A DNA stretch of 64,000 bases from Saccharomonospora viridis DSM 43017. GTDB lineage: Bacteria > Actinomycetota > Actinomycetes > Mycobacteriales > Pseudonocardiaceae. The DNA is taken from positions 1,638,001-1,702,000 of the forward strand of contig NC_013159.1 in the NCBI RefSeq assembly GCF_000023865.1. The letters are read 5' to 3'. The notes beneath the pieces are model-generated. The model saw only the letters and a list, made by a program, of their open reading frames with translations, had not been told where the DNA came from and made no database searches. Shown one piece after another: positions 1 to 9,339 of the stretch; position 1 is the stretch's first letter; each line of letters begins with the position of its first letter. Position numbers and translations under genes: made by a program.

Positions 1-1396
1 CACCTTTGTGGTACTGGCCTGTGGAGTGCAGGAAACGCGGCCCCCACCCGAACGTCGTCTGCTTGCCCGTCCGTCGGGCGAATTCGCTGCGAAGCACGGT
101 GGCGGAGGCGTCGTCGAGTCGGTCCAGATACGCCTGTACCGCGAGGTAGCCGCCGTCGGCGACATCGCTGACGAACTCGCGCAGCACGTCCGTGAGCGTG
201 CCCGTCCTCGCTTTGTCCACCGGCCCGTACACCTCGACGGGGCCGATCACGGCCGCCGGTTCCTCGGTGCTGGTCAGCGCCTGCGGGTTGTCCAACAGCG
301 CTCTCGCGGCCTTCTTCGCGGCCTCGACGTCGGGCTGGTCGAACGGGTTGATCCGCAGCAGCCTCCCCACCACCGCGACCGCGTACTCCCACAGCAGGAA
401 CTGTGCGCCGAGCGAACCCGTGACGGCGACGGCGGAGGCCCCGGTCGCCGGTCCCACCGCTACGGGGGTGGCGTCGGCTCCGGCGTCCGCGAAGCCGGGG
501 GCGTCGGGGCTTTCGACGACCACGGGCAGCAGTCCGGTGCCCTGTTTACCCGTGGACTCGGCGATGAGCTGTTCGGCCCAGTCGCCGAACCCGGTGATGC
601 CGGAACCGGTGTCGGCGAGCACCACCTTCTCGGCCCCGCCCGCGTGGGCCGCGCCGAGTGCCGCCGCCAAGCGCAACGCGGGGTTGTCCGGGGAATCGGT
701 CGACAGCTGCCCCGCCACACTCGCCGCCTGGTCGAGCAGGCGAGCCACGTCCGCGCCCGCCAGCCCGGCGGGGACGAGACCGAACGCGGACAGCGCCGAG
801 TAGCGGCCACCCACGTGGGGGTCGGCGAGGAAGACCCTGCGGTACCCCTCCGCGGAGGCCAGTTCGGCCAGTGGCGAGCCCGGGTCGGTGACCACGATCA
901 TCCTGCTGGCCGCGTCGATCCCGGCATCGGCGAACGCCTCGGCGAAGATGCGCCGATGGCTGTCCGTCTCCACCGTCGTGCCCGATTTCGACGACACCAC
1001 GAGCACGGTGCGTTCCAGGTCGCCGGCGAGAGCGTCGGCGACCTGGCCGGGATCGGTGGTGTCCAGCACCGTCAACGCCACTTTCTCGGTGGAGGCGATG
1101 ACCTCGGGAGCGAGTGACGAACCACCCATCCCGGCGAGGACGACGCGGTCGAGTCCCTCGGCACGCAGCTCGGTCCGCAACGACTCGACCTCGCCGATCA
1201 ACGGCCGCGAGCTTCTGTGTAGCGCGGTCCACGCCAGCCGGATCGACGCCTCGGCCTCGGCCTCTGGCCCCCACAGTGTGGCGTCCTGCGCGGTCAGCTT
1301 CGAAGCCACACCGTCGGAGACGAGTTCGTCCAGCAGTTGCCGGGCCGATTCGGCGAGGACGGAATCGGTGATCTCGACTGTCGTGCGATCCGCCAT
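1..1396 (-). CDS. pgi: Glucose-6-phosphate isomerase, 3' end cut by window
   Basis: Interconverts glucose 6-phosphate and fructose 6-phosphate in the cytoplasm, linking glycolysis to the pentose phosphate genes next door. About 465 codons are visible and the C-terminus runs off the left edge. The frame starts [13 protein letters not shown] and contains the SIS-domain signatures AGMGGSSLAPEV and SSKSGTTVET, then LHSTGQYHKG at the edge, as in actinobacterial Pgi proteins. Its ATG shares one base with the stop codon of tal (TGATG), so the two are probably translationally coupled in a tkt-tal-pgi operon. Identity is confident; the length of the missing part is not known. Confidence 0.93.
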   Translation of the reverse strand, partial: MADRTTVEITDSVLAESARQLLDELVSDGVASKLTAQDATLWGPEAEAEASIRLAWTALHRSSRPLIGEVESLRTELRAEGLDRVVLAGMGGSSLAPEVIASTEKVALTVLDTTDPGQVADALAGDLERTVLVVSSKSGTTVETDSHRRIFAEAFADAGIDAASRMIVVTDPGSPLAELASAEGYRRVFLADPHVGGRYSALSAFGLVPAGLAGADVARLLDQAASVAGQLSTDSPDNPALRLAAALGAAHAGGAEKVVLADTGSGITGFGDWAEQLIAESTGKQGTGLLPVVVESPDAPGFADAGADATPVAVGPATGASAVAVTGSLGAQFLLWEYAVAVVGRLLRINPFDQPDVEAAKKAARALLDNPQALTSTEEPAAVIGPVEVYGPVDKARTGTLTDVLREFVSDVADGGYLAVQAYLDRLDDASATVLRSEFARRTGKQTTFGWGPRFLHSTGQYHKG

Positions 1397-2517
1397 CAGC
1401 TCTGCACCTTCGCCGACTCGAGTTGGCTCCGGACCGTGTCGAGCAGCTCCGCCCACGACTTCTCGAACTTCTCCACACCCTCGTCCTCGAGCGTGCGGAA
1501 CACGTCGTTGACGTCGATGCCGACCGCGGTGACCCGGTCGAACACCTGCTGGGCCTGCTCGGCGGTGCCTGTCACCGTGTCGCCGTGGATGTCGGCGTGA
1601 TCGGCGACGGCCTCCAGGGTCTTCTCCGGCATCGTGTTGACCGTGTTCGCGACGACGAGTTCGTCCACGTAACGAGTGTCGGAGTATTCGGGGTTCTTCA
1701 CACCCGTGGACGCCCACAACGGACGCTGTGGATTCGCACCGGCCTGCTTGAGCGCCGCCCAACGCTCACTGGCGAACTTCTCCTGGTAGGCGGCGTAGGC
1801 GAGACGGGCGTTGGCGAGGGCGGCCTCACCACGCAGCGCCAGCGCTTCGTCGGTTCCGATGGCCTCCAGCCGCTTGTCCACCTCCGAGTCCACTCGCGAG
1901 ACGAAGAACGAGGCCACGGACTGGATGCTCGACAGATCGTGTCCGGCTTCCTTGGCCTGCTCCAGCCCGGCGAAGAACGCGTCGATCACGGCGCGGTAAC
2001 GCTCCACCGAGAAGATCAGTGTGACGTTGACGCTGATCCCGGCCGCGAGTGTCCTCGTGATGGCGGGCAACCCCTCCTCGGTGGCCGGGATCTTGACGAA
2101 GATGTTGGGCCGGTCCACCGCGCGCCACAGTTCCTCGGCCTCGACCACGGTCTTCTCGGTGTCCCGGGCCAACCCGGGGTCCACCTCGATCGATACGCGA
2201 CCGTCCAAACCGTTCGTCGCGGTGTAGACGTCCCGCAGGAGGTCCGCGGCCTCACGCACGTCGCTGGTGGTCAGTTCCCGTACGGCGGTGTGGACGTCCG
2301 CGCCCCGCGCCGCCAGCTCCCGCAGCTGTTCGTCGTACGCCTCACTGCGAGACAACGCGTTGGCGAAGATCGTCGGGTTGGTGGTGATCCCCACGACGTG
2401 CTTGTCGCGGATCAGCCCTGCCAGGTAGCCCGACCGCAGTCGGTCGCGCGACAGGTCGTCGAGCCAGATCGATACGCCCGCTTCGGACAGCTGAGCCAGC
2501 CTGTCGGTGTTGCCCAT
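1396..2517 (-). CDS. tal: Transaldolase
   Basis: Transfers a dihydroxyacetone unit between sugar phosphates in the non-oxidative pentose phosphate pathway. The 373-residue product has the N-terminal [12 protein letters not shown] strand, and the Schiff-base lysine is expected at K142 in [11 protein letters not shown]. The C-terminal [20 protein letters not shown] stretch is also typical. The start is the ATG before GNTDRLAQL; the frame stays open 24 codons further upstream, but those residues do not resemble the family. It sits between tkt (105 bp upstream) and pgi (1-base overlap), so it is most likely co-transcribed with both. Confidence 0.95.
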   Translation of the reverse strand: MGNTDRLAQLSEAGVSIWLDDLSRDRLRSGYLAGLIRDKHVVGITTNPTIFANALSRSEAYDEQLRELAARGADVHTAVRELTTSDVREAADLLRDVYTATNGLDGRVSIEVDPGLARDTEKTVVEAEELWRAVDRPNIFVKIPATEEGLPAITRTLAAGISVNVTLIFSVERYRAVIDAFFAGLEQAKEAGHDLSSIQSVASFFVSRVDSEVDKRLEAIGTDEALALRGEAALANARLAYAAYQEKFASERWAALKQAGANPQRPLWASTGVKNPEYSDTRYVDELVVANTVNTMPEKTLEAVADHADIHGDTVTGTAEQAQQVFDRVTAVGIDVNDVFRTLEDEGVEKFEKSWAELLDTVRSQLESAKVQS

Positions 2518-2549
2518 GACGTCATCCCTCTTCTCGTTGCGGCTTCTTA

Positions 2550-2592
2550 CGGGTGGGGCGCCGCCGCGGCGGTCGTGTCGACGCCCCACCCG
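2550..2592 (-). terminator. GC-rich hairpin between tkt and tal
   Basis: An 11-bp perfect inverted repeat (CGGGTGGGGCG / CGCCCCACCCG) surrounds a 21-base loop that itself contains a short GC palindrome. It lies between the tkt stop and the tal start, with no T-run after it. It could be a partial terminator or an mRNA-processing/stability hairpin that sets different levels of tkt and tal; which one cannot be told from sequence. Confidence 0.5.
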
Positions 2593-2622
2593 TCGATTTG
2601 CGCTGCTGTGCTGTGCTCGGGA

Positions 2623-4722
2623 TCAGCTCTTCGCCTTCGCCAGCGACCGACGGGCGGCCTCCACCACGGCTTCGGTGGTGAACCCGAACTTCTCGAACAA
2701 CGTGTTGTAGTCCGCCGAGGCGCCGAACTGCTCGATCGAGATGATCTCGCCCGCCTCGCCCGCGAACCGGTACCACGGCTGGGCCGTCCCGGCCTCGACG
2801 ATGACGCGGGCCTTGACGGTCGGGGGGAGAACCGCGTCGCGGTACTCCTGGTCCTGCCGGTCGAACCACTCCACGCACGGCATCGACACCACGCTGGCGG
2901 GCACTCCCTCGGCTTCGAGCACCTTGCGGGCCTCCACCGCGAGCTGCACCTCCGAGCCCGTGGCGATCAGCACGACCTCGGGGGAGCCGTTGGAGGCCTC
3001 GGCCAGCACGTAGCCGCCCTTGGCGACGCCTTCGGCGCTGGTGCCCTCCAGCACCGGCACGTTCTGTCGGGTCAGTGCCAGGCCCGTGGGGTTGTGGACG
3101 TCCTCCAGCGCCGCCTTCCACGCCGCGGCCGTTTCGTTGGCGTCGGCGGGGCGAACGACGTTCAGACCGGGGATCGCGCGCAGCGAGGCCAACTGTTCGA
3201 CCGGCTGGTGGGTGGGCCCGTCCTCACCGAGGCCGATCGAATCGTGCGTCCACACGTAGATCACGGGGGCCTTCATCAGCGCCGCGAGGCGGACGGAAGG
3301 CCGCATGTAGTCGCTGAAGATGAGGAACGTGGCGCCGTAGGGGCGGGTGCCTCCGTGGAGGGCGATGCCGTTGAGGATCGCGCCCATCGCGTGTTCACGC
3401 ACCCCGAAGTGCAGGTTCCTGCCGTAGGGGTGGGCGGTGAACATGTCGGTGGAGGCGCTTTCGGGGCCGAACGAGTCCGAGTTCTTGATGAGGGTGTTGT
3501 TGCTCTCGGCCAGGTCGGCGGAGCCACCCCACAGTTCGGGCAGCGCATCGCCGATGGCGTTGAGGACCTCCCCGGACGCCTTCCGGGTCGCAAGACCCTT
3601 CGGGTCGGGTTCCCAGCTCGGGAGCTTCTCGGCCCACCCCTCGGGAAGCGAGCGGGTCCGGAGCCGGTCGGCGAGCTCCTTCCGCTCCGGGTTGGCCTGC
3701 GCCCAGGCGTCGAAGGCCTGCTGCCACTGCTCGCGAGCGGCACGTGCACGCTCCTTCACCTTGCGGGTGTGGGCGAGCACCTCGTCGTCGATGTGGAAGC
3801 TGACCTTGGGGTCGAAGCCGAGGATCTCCTTGACGGCGGCCACCTCGTCGGCGCCGAGCGCAGCGCCGTGGGCCTTACCGGTGTTCATCTTGTTCGGCGC
3901 TGGATAGCCGATCACGGTGCGCAGCACGATGAACGACGGCCGGGTGGTCTCGGCCTTCGCGGCCTCGATGGCCTGCTCGAAGGCCGCGACGTCCTCGCCG
4001 CCCTCGACGACCTGGACGTGCCAGCCGTACGCCTCGTAACGCTTGGCGGTGTCCTCGGAGAAGGCGATGTTGGTGTCGTCCTCGATGGAGATCTTGTTGT
4101 CGTCGTAGATGACGATCAGATTGCCGAGTTCCTGCCGGCCCGCCAAAGACGACGCCTCGGCCGTCACGCCCTCCTGGATGTCACCGTCGGAGGCGATCAC
4201 GTAGATGTGGTGGTCGAACGGGCTTTCCCCCTGCGGGGTGTCCGGGTCGAGCAGCCCACGCTCCCGGCGGGCCGCCATGGCCATACCCACGGCGTTGGCC
4301 AACCCCTGACCCAGCGGTCCCGTCGTGGTCTCCACACCCGGGGTGTGGCGGTACTCCGGGTGGCCGGGTGTCTTCGACCCCCACTTACGAAGCTGCTTGA
4401 TGTCCTCCATCTCCAGGCCGTAGCCGGCGAGGAACAGCTGGAGGTACAGCGTGAGGCTGCTGTGTCCGGCCGAGAGGATGAACCGGTCCCGGGCCGGCCA
4501 CTCCGGATCCGCGGGGTCATGGCGCATGATGCGCTGGAACAAGGAGTACGCCACCGGCGCCAAGCTCATGGCTGTGCCGGGGTGTCCGCTGCCACAGTGT
4601 TCGACGGCGTCGGCCGCCAGCACGCGGATCGTGTCCACCGCGCGGGTGTCCAGATCCGTCCAGTCGGCCGGGTAGTTCCGACGCAACAGTGGGTTGTTCT
4701 CCGTAGCGGCAATCTCCGACAC
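2623..4722 (-). CDS. tkt: Transketolase
   Basis: Thiamine diphosphate- and Mg-dependent transfer of two-carbon ketol units in the pentose phosphate pathway. The 699-residue product has normal family length. It shows the N-terminal GSGHPGTAMSLAPVAY motif, the ThDP-binding run beginning ASDGDIQEG and ending in DDNK, and the pyrimidine-domain motif FGVREHAMGAI with its catalytic glutamate. First gene of the minus-strand tkt-tal-pgi cluster. A 372-bp gap separates it from the divergent ctaB. Confidence 0.96.
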   Translation of the reverse strand: MSEIAATENNPLLRRNYPADWTDLDTRAVDTIRVLAADAVEHCGSGHPGTAMSLAPVAYSLFQRIMRHDPADPEWPARDRFILSAGHSSLTLYLQLFLAGYGLEMEDIKQLRKWGSKTPGHPEYRHTPGVETTTGPLGQGLANAVGMAMAARRERGLLDPDTPQGESPFDHHIYVIASDGDIQEGVTAEASSLAGRQELGNLIVIYDDNKISIEDDTNIAFSEDTAKRYEAYGWHVQVVEGGEDVAAFEQAIEAAKAETTRPSFIVLRTVIGYPAPNKMNTGKAHGAALGADEVAAVKEILGFDPKVSFHIDDEVLAHTRKVKERARAAREQWQQAFDAWAQANPERKELADRLRTRSLPEGWAEKLPSWEPDPKGLATRKASGEVLNAIGDALPELWGGSADLAESNNTLIKNSDSFGPESASTDMFTAHPYGRNLHFGVREHAMGAILNGIALHGGTRPYGATFLIFSDYMRPSVRLAALMKAPVIYVWTHDSIGLGEDGPTHQPVEQLASLRAIPGLNVVRPADANETAAAWKAALEDVHNPTGLALTRQNVPVLEGTSAEGVAKGGYVLAEASNGSPEVVLIATGSEVQLAVEARKVLEAEGVPASVVSMPCVEWFDRQDQEYRDAVLPPTVKARVIVEAGTAQPWYRFAGEAGEIISIEQFGASADYNTLFEKFGFTTEAVVEAARRSLAKAKS

Positions 4723-5094
4723 TGAACTTGGCTCCCTGAGATCTCACACGTTTGCTGTTCACTGACCCGGTTACCCGGCGGTGGCCGTCACAGTCGATCT
4801 TAATCGATCCTGAACCCGATGTGCCGGTCGTCTCGTCAATGGCTGACAAGGGTCGGTGCCCACGAGAACCGACGACGGGGTATCGGCCGATCCGGTGATC
4901 AGCCTAGTCCACGCGGATGGGTGGATCGGTGGTCGCCGCGATAGCGTGTGACGGTGTCGATGGGCGCGCTAAACGGTGACGTAGGTCCCGTGAGTGGGTG
5001 CCGCTGGGCGCTTCCGCGTCCCGTCCTACTACGATCCGTCAAGGTACTGCGTCCATGCTGACGCTGAAGACGAATCCAAGGCACAGGGAGCGAG
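4723..5094. promoter_or_regulatory. Divergent tkt/ctaB intergenic region
   Basis: No gene was found in these 372 bases. The stretch must hold the minus-strand promoter of tkt and the plus-strand promoter of ctaB. A possible plus-strand -10 hexamer TACGAT lies at 5030-5035, and a possible minus-strand -10 TAAGAT near 4800. Neither has a convincing -35 box. AGGGAG at 5084-5089 is the likely ctaB ribosome binding site. Confidence 0.4.
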
Positions 5095-6075
5095 ATGTCG
5101 TTGGTGAACGCTGTGCATGGGCGCAGTGAGCACACCAGCGCCGTGCATCCCACTGGCGAGTCCCCAGCTGGTGGCCGGCGAGGTTTGCGTGAGGTCATCG
5201 GCGCGTACGCCGCGCTCGCCAAGCCGCGGGTGATCGAGCTGCTGTTGGTCACCACGATCCCCGCGATGTTCCTGGCCGGTCGGGAGATTCCGTCACCGTG
5301 GCTGGTTCTGGCCACCCTCGTGGGTGGAACGATGGCCGCGGGTAGCGCGAACGCGTTGAACTGCGTCATCGACGCCGACATCGACAAGGTCATGAACCGG
5401 ACCCGGCGGCGGCCGTTGGTGCGGGACTCGGTGCCGAGGCGCAACGCGCTCGTCTTCGGCATCGCGCTCGGTCTGATCTCCTTCGGGCTGCTCTATGTGA
5501 CGGTGAACCTGCTCGCCGCTGTGCTGGCGGTCGCCACGATCCTGTTCTACATCTTCGTCTACACGCTGTTGCTCAAGCGGCGTACGCCGCAGAACGTCGT
5601 GTGGGGCGGTGCGGCGGGCTGCATGCCGGTGGTCATCGGCTGGGCCGCCGTCACGGGCACGGTGGAATGGCCCGCCTTCGTCATGTTCGGCGTCATCTTC
5701 TTCTGGACCCCACCGCACACGTGGGCCCTGGCCATGCGGTACCGCGAGGACTACGAACGCGCCGGCGTGCCCATGCTGCCCGTCGTGGCGACACCGAAGC
5801 ACGTGGCCAAGCAGATCGTCGTCTACTCGTGGGTGATGGTGGCGTGGACCCTGCTGCTCGTCCCGGCGACGAGCTGGCTGTACGCGGCCTTCGCCTTGCT
5901 GGCGGGTGCATGGTTCCTCTTCTACGCGCACCGGCTCTACGCCTCCGTGGCGCGGGGTGAGAAGACCAAGCCGATGGCGCTGTTCCACCGGTCGAACACC
6001 TATCTGATGGTCGTCTTCGTCGCGCTCGCCGTGGACGCCGCGATCGGTCTGCCCGTGTTCGGCTTCCCTTTCTAG
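5095..6075 (+). CDS. ctaB: Protoheme IX farnesyltransferase (heme O synthase)
   Basis: Attaches a farnesyl group to protoheme IX to give heme O, the precursor of the heme A used by the aa3 cytochrome oxidase. The 326-residue polytopic membrane protein belongs to the UbiA family. The first Asp-rich motif [19 protein letters not shown] and the second [12 protein letters not shown] are intact, and the spacing of hydrophobic segments fits about nine membrane spans. ATG at 5095 follows AGGGAG by five bases. The partner enzyme CtaA is encoded near 15.4-16.4 kb. Its TAG stop lies inside a 10-bp tandem duplication (6071-6090). Confidence 0.95.
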   Translation: MSLVNAVHGRSEHTSAVHPTGESPAGGRRGLREVIGAYAALAKPRVIELLLVTTIPAMFLAGREIPSPWLVLATLVGGTMAAGSANALNCVIDADIDKVMNRTRRRPLVRDSVPRRNALVFGIALGLISFGLLYVTVNLLAAVLAVATILFYIFVYTLLLKRRTPQNVVWGGAAGCMPVVIGWAAVTGTVEWPAFVMFGVIFFWTPPHTWALAMRYREDYERAGVPMLPVVATPKHVAKQIVVYSWVMVAWTLLLVPATSWLYAAFALLAGAWFLFYAHRLYASVARGEKTKPMALFHRSNTYLMVVFVALAVDAAIGLPVFGFPF

Positions 6076-6237
6076 GGTTATCTAGGGTTATCGGAGAGTC
6101 ACCCGGGCCGCCGATGGCGCGGTCCGGGAATCACCGCCTTTTTCCGTCCGTTACCTCTCGGCTGAATCCGTCCTTCGACCGCGAAAGTGGGGCCGTCTGT
6201 GTCCGTGTCCCCGCATCACCGGGAACCCGACAGCACA

Positions 6238-8679
6238 ATGCCGTTCGATCGCAAGACGACGTTCGACAGCAAAACCGCAGAACAGACCCGGCCGGGTTCG
6301 GCCGGTACGTCGGCGTCCGGCAAGTCCGCCGACATCGCCGCTGAGCAGGCGTATGTGTCGACGCTCTACGACCGGCTCGACGCCGAACGCGAACTCGTCG
6401 AGCGCCGACTCACCGAAGCTTTGCGCAGCCCTGGGGAAACACCGCAGGCCGCGGCGGAACGTGAGGCCGCCAGCGCGGCTCACAGTGAACGGCTGGCTCA
6501 GCTCAAAGCGGTGGAGCAGGGGCTGTGTTTCGGCCGGCTCGACTTCGTGGACGGCCATGACGGGGACTCCCCGATCTACATCGGGCGCCTGGGCCTGTTC
6601 GACGAGGACGACGACTACCGACCGTTGCTGGTGGACTGGCGTGCGCCCGTAGCCCGGCCGTTCTACCTCGCCACGGCCGCATCCCCACAGGGAGTGCGGC
6701 GCCGCAGGCACATCCGCACGTTGAGCCGGCGAGTGGTCGGATTGGACGACGAGGTGCTGGATCTCAGTGCGGACGAGCACAGCAACCACCTCGGTCTGGC
6801 GGGCGAGGCCGCGCTCCTGGCCGCGCTCGAACGTCGGCGCACCGGTGAGATGTCCGACATCGTCGCGACCATCCAGGCCGAGCAGGACCGCATCATCCGC
6901 GCCGAGCTGCCCGGCGTGCTCGTCGTGCAGGGAGGTCCCGGCACCGGTAAGACCGCCGTCGCTTTGCACCGGGCCGCCTACCTGCTCTACACGTATCGGC
7001 GGCAGCTGACCACACGTGGTGTGCTCGTCGTGGGACCCAACAGCACGTTCCTGCGCTACATCGGACAGGTGCTGCCGTCCCTGGGGGAGACCGGTGTGTT
7101 GCTCGCCACCATCGGTGAGCTGTTCCCCGGACTGTCCGCCACGGGCGTCGACACGCCGGAGGCGGCCGAGGTCAAAGGCCGCATCACGATGGCGGACGTC
7201 CTCGCCCAGGCCGTCCGGGATCGGCAGATCGTGCCCGAGGACACCTGGGAGGTGACCGTCGAGGACGGGGATGTGCTGGTCATCGACCGCCATATGTGCG
7301 AGCGCGCCAGGGCGAAGGCGCGAGCCACACTGCGCCCCCACAACCTCGCGAGGCGGGTGTTCGTGGACCAGCTGCTCGATGCGTTGGCCGAACAGGTGGC
7401 CCAGCGGCTGGAGTCGAACGTGCTCGATGACCTGCCCGAGATCCCGTTGACGGAGGACGAGGAGGACAGCGGGCCGATGCTCGACACCCGCGACCTCGCC
7501 ACGATCCGCCAGGAGTTGGCCGAGGACACGCACGTGCAGGCCGCCCTGCAGGAGCTGTGGCCCAAGCTCACTCCGCAGGAGCTGCTCAGCGACCTGCTCA
7601 CCTCGGAGGAGCGGCTGGCCTCGGCCGCGGACGGGTTGCTGGACGAGGCGGAGTGGAGGGCCCTGCTGCGTCGGCCCGGATCCCTCTGGACGCCTGCGGA
7701 CGTGCCTTTGCTGGACGAACTGGCCGAGCTCCTCGGTGAGGACGACACCGAGGCCCGTGCCCGCAGGGAGCGGCAGCGCCGGGAGGAGCGCGCCTACGCC
7801 GAGGGTGTGCTCCACGTGTTGGAACAGGACGACGAGATCATCGACGAGGAGGTCGTGCGAGTGCGCGACGTCCTCGACGCGGAACTGCTGGCCGAACGGC
7901 AGGAGGCCAGCAGCGGTCTCAGTGCCGCTCAGCGCGCGGCGTTGGACCGGTCGTGGACGTTCGGGCACGTCATCGTCGACGAGGCGCAGGAGCTGTCGGA
8001 GATGGACTGGCGGCTGCTGATGCGCCGGTGTCCGACTCGGTCGATGACCCTGGTGGGGGACGTGTCTCAGACGAGTTCACCCGCCGGTACGTCGTCGTGG
8101 GAGAACGTGCTGCGCCCGTATGTCGGCGATCGCTGGCGATTGCGGGAACTCACGGTGAATTACCGCACACCCGCCGAGATCATGGAGTTGGCCTCGGCCG
8201 TGCTCGCCGACATCGACCCCGAGCTACCGGCGCCCACGTCCGTGCGGGAGACGGGAGTCGCCCCGTGGCAGCGTTCCACGAGCCCGGACGACGTCGCCGC
8301 CGATGTCCGTCGATGGGTGGAGGAGGAGCTGGCGGCGCTGGACCGCGAGCGTGGTGGTGGCACCCTGGCCGTGCTGTGCCCGGACTCCCTGGAAGGAAGG
8401 TTGGCGGCCGAACTGGCCGAAACACGTGACGCTGCGGGATCCGACGACACCGATGACAATCCCAGAGTGTCGGTACTCACAGTGGACAGGGCCAAGGGGT
8501 TGGAGTTCGATGTCGTGATCGTGGTCGCACCTCACGAGATCGCGACCGCTTCGCCACGGGGGAAGAACGACCTGTACGTGGCGCTCACACGGGCCACCCA
8601 ACGGCTCGGCGTCGTCCACACCGCACCACCGTTGCCCGCTCTCTCAGGCGAGCAAAAGTCCGCGTCGACGTCCGGATAA
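6238..8679 (+). CDS. HelD-like UvrD/Rep-type ATPase
   Basis: Superfamily 1 helicase-like protein of the HelD group, whose studied members bind RNA polymerase and help release it from DNA or nucleic acids. The 813-residue product has a charged N-terminal coiled-coil arm, Walker A GGPGTGKTAVALH near residue 232, a Walker B-like VIVDEAQELSEMDW motif, and C-terminal helicase motifs LTVDRAKGLEFDVVIV and YVALTRATQRLGVVHT. A GTG at 6187 would extend the N-terminus by 17 residues; the ATG at 6238 was preferred, but spacing to a purine-rich site is poor for both. The RNA polymerase link is family knowledge, not visible here. Confidence 0.82.
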   Translation: MPFDRKTTFDSKTAEQTRPGSAGTSASGKSADIAAEQAYVSTLYDRLDAERELVERRLTEALRSPGETPQAAAEREAASAAHSERLAQLKAVEQGLCFGRLDFVDGHDGDSPIYIGRLGLFDEDDDYRPLLVDWRAPVARPFYLATAASPQGVRRRRHIRTLSRRVVGLDDEVLDLSADEHSNHLGLAGEAALLAALERRRTGEMSDIVATIQAEQDRIIRAELPGVLVVQGGPGTGKTAVALHRAAYLLYTYRRQLTTRGVLVVGPNSTFLRYIGQVLPSLGETGVLLATIGELFPGLSATGVDTPEAAEVKGRITMADVLAQAVRDRQIVPEDTWEVTVEDGDVLVIDRHMCERARAKARATLRPHNLARRVFVDQLLDALAEQVAQRLESNVLDDLPEIPLTEDEEDSGPMLDTRDLATIRQELAEDTHVQAALQELWPKLTPQELLSDLLTSEERLASAADGLLDEAEWRALLRRPGSLWTPADVPLLDELAELLGEDDTEARARRERQRREERAYAEGVLHVLEQDDEIIDEEVVRVRDVLDAELLAERQEASSGLSAAQRAALDRSWTFGHVIVDEAQELSEMDWRLLMRRCPTRSMTLVGDVSQTSSPAGTSSWENVLRPYVGDRWRLRELTVNYRTPAEIMELASAVLADIDPELPAPTSVRETGVAPWQRSTSPDDVAADVRRWVEEELAALDRERGGGTLAVLCPDSLEGRLAAELAETRDAAGSDDTDDNPRVSVLTVDRAKGLEFDVVIVVAPHEIATASPRGKNDLYVALTRATQRLGVVHTAPPLPALSGEQKSASTSG

Positions 8680-8689
8680 GGTGTCAATC

Positions 8690-9259
8690 ATGCGCAACGC
8701 TGGCAAGATCATCACCGTGGCGGCCGTCGCCGCGGCGCTCACGGCGTGCTCCCCTCCGAGCGAGCAGCCCTCGGACCTGCCGCCGGGAGCCGATCCCACC
8801 ACCTCGGCCCAGCCTTCGCCGACGACCCAGCAGGGCAAGGCCTGCACGGCCGAGGACATCGAGGCGACACCGTCGGGCAACGCAGAGGGCTACGAGGTCA
8901 CCATCCCGCGGGACTGCGAGGCGCCGACCGAGTTGCTGACCCGGGAGTTGCAGCCCGGAAACGGACCCGCCGCCAAGTCCGGGGACGAGCTCGACGTGGA
9001 CTACATGATCGTCGCGTGGTCGGACGGGCAGGTGAAGGAGAACTCCTTCGGTGAGCTGGGCACCCTGAGTGTGCAGCTCGGCGAGGACCAGCCGGGGTTC
9101 CAAGGGTGGGACGAGGCGTTGCAGGGCGCCCAGCAGGGCTCGCAGCATCTGATCGTCGTCCCGGAGAACATGAGTTTCGCTCAGGAGAGCAACCACCCAC
9201 TGTACGGTGAGACCCTCGTGGTGGTCGCCGAAGTTGTGGACATAGCGCAGGTACCGTGA
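8690..9259 (+). CDS. FKBP-type peptidyl-prolyl isomerase lipoprotein
   Basis: Predicted surface lipoprotein of 189 residues. A short basic start and a hydrophobic stretch end in the lipobox LTAC (Cys20), followed by a Pro/Ser/Thr-rich linker and a C-terminal FKBP fold (about residues 85-188, from GNGPAAKSGDELDVDYM to VVVAEVVDI). Several binding-pocket positions of classical FKBPs are changed: the usual Phe-Asp after DG is replaced by Lys-Glu in SDGQVKENSF. Isomerase activity may therefore be weak or absent and a chaperone role is possible. ATG 8690 is used; a GTG nine bases upstream is also open. It lies 10 bp after the helD-like stop, so is probably co-transcribed with it. Confidence 0.8.
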   Translation: MRNAGKIITVAAVAAALTACSPPSEQPSDLPPGADPTTSAQPSPTTQQGKACTAEDIEATPSGNAEGYEVTIPRDCEAPTELLTRELQPGNGPAAKSGDELDVDYMIVAWSDGQVKENSFGELGTLSVQLGEDQPGFQGWDEALQGAQQGSQHLIVVPENMSFAQESNHPLYGETLVVVAEVVDIAQVP

Positions 9260-9270
9260 CAACCACCGGT

Positions 9271-9312
9271 GTCGTGAGTGGACGAGCACGGCGTGTCACG
9301 TCCACTCACGAC
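9271..9312. terminator. Convergent terminator hairpin
   Basis: A perfect 14-bp inverted repeat (GTCGTGAGTGGACG / CGTCCACTCACGAC, 9271-9284 and 9299-9312) with a 14-base loop. It sits between two convergent genes, the FKBP lipoprotein and quinone oxidoreductase, and could terminate both transcripts. There is no T-tract on either side, which is common for actinobacterial terminators. Confidence 0.75.
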
Positions 9313-9339
9313 CCGAGTGTTCCGGTTCTTCTCGGCGTA

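Noticed and set aside
1423-4725. 1100-codon open frame on the plus strand opposite tal and tkt
   Set aside because: It is antisense to two genes with clear family motifs; the translation has no recognisable domain and is typical of GC-rich third-position shadowing.
6071-6090. TCTAGGGTTA duplicated in tandem after ctaB
   Set aside because: Only two copies of 10 bp; no terminator, binding-site or telomere-like context that would make it meaningful.
6151-7968. 605-codon minus-strand open frame opposite the helD-like gene
   Set aside because: Antisense shadow with Arg/His/Gly-rich composition; the plus strand encodes ATPase motifs.
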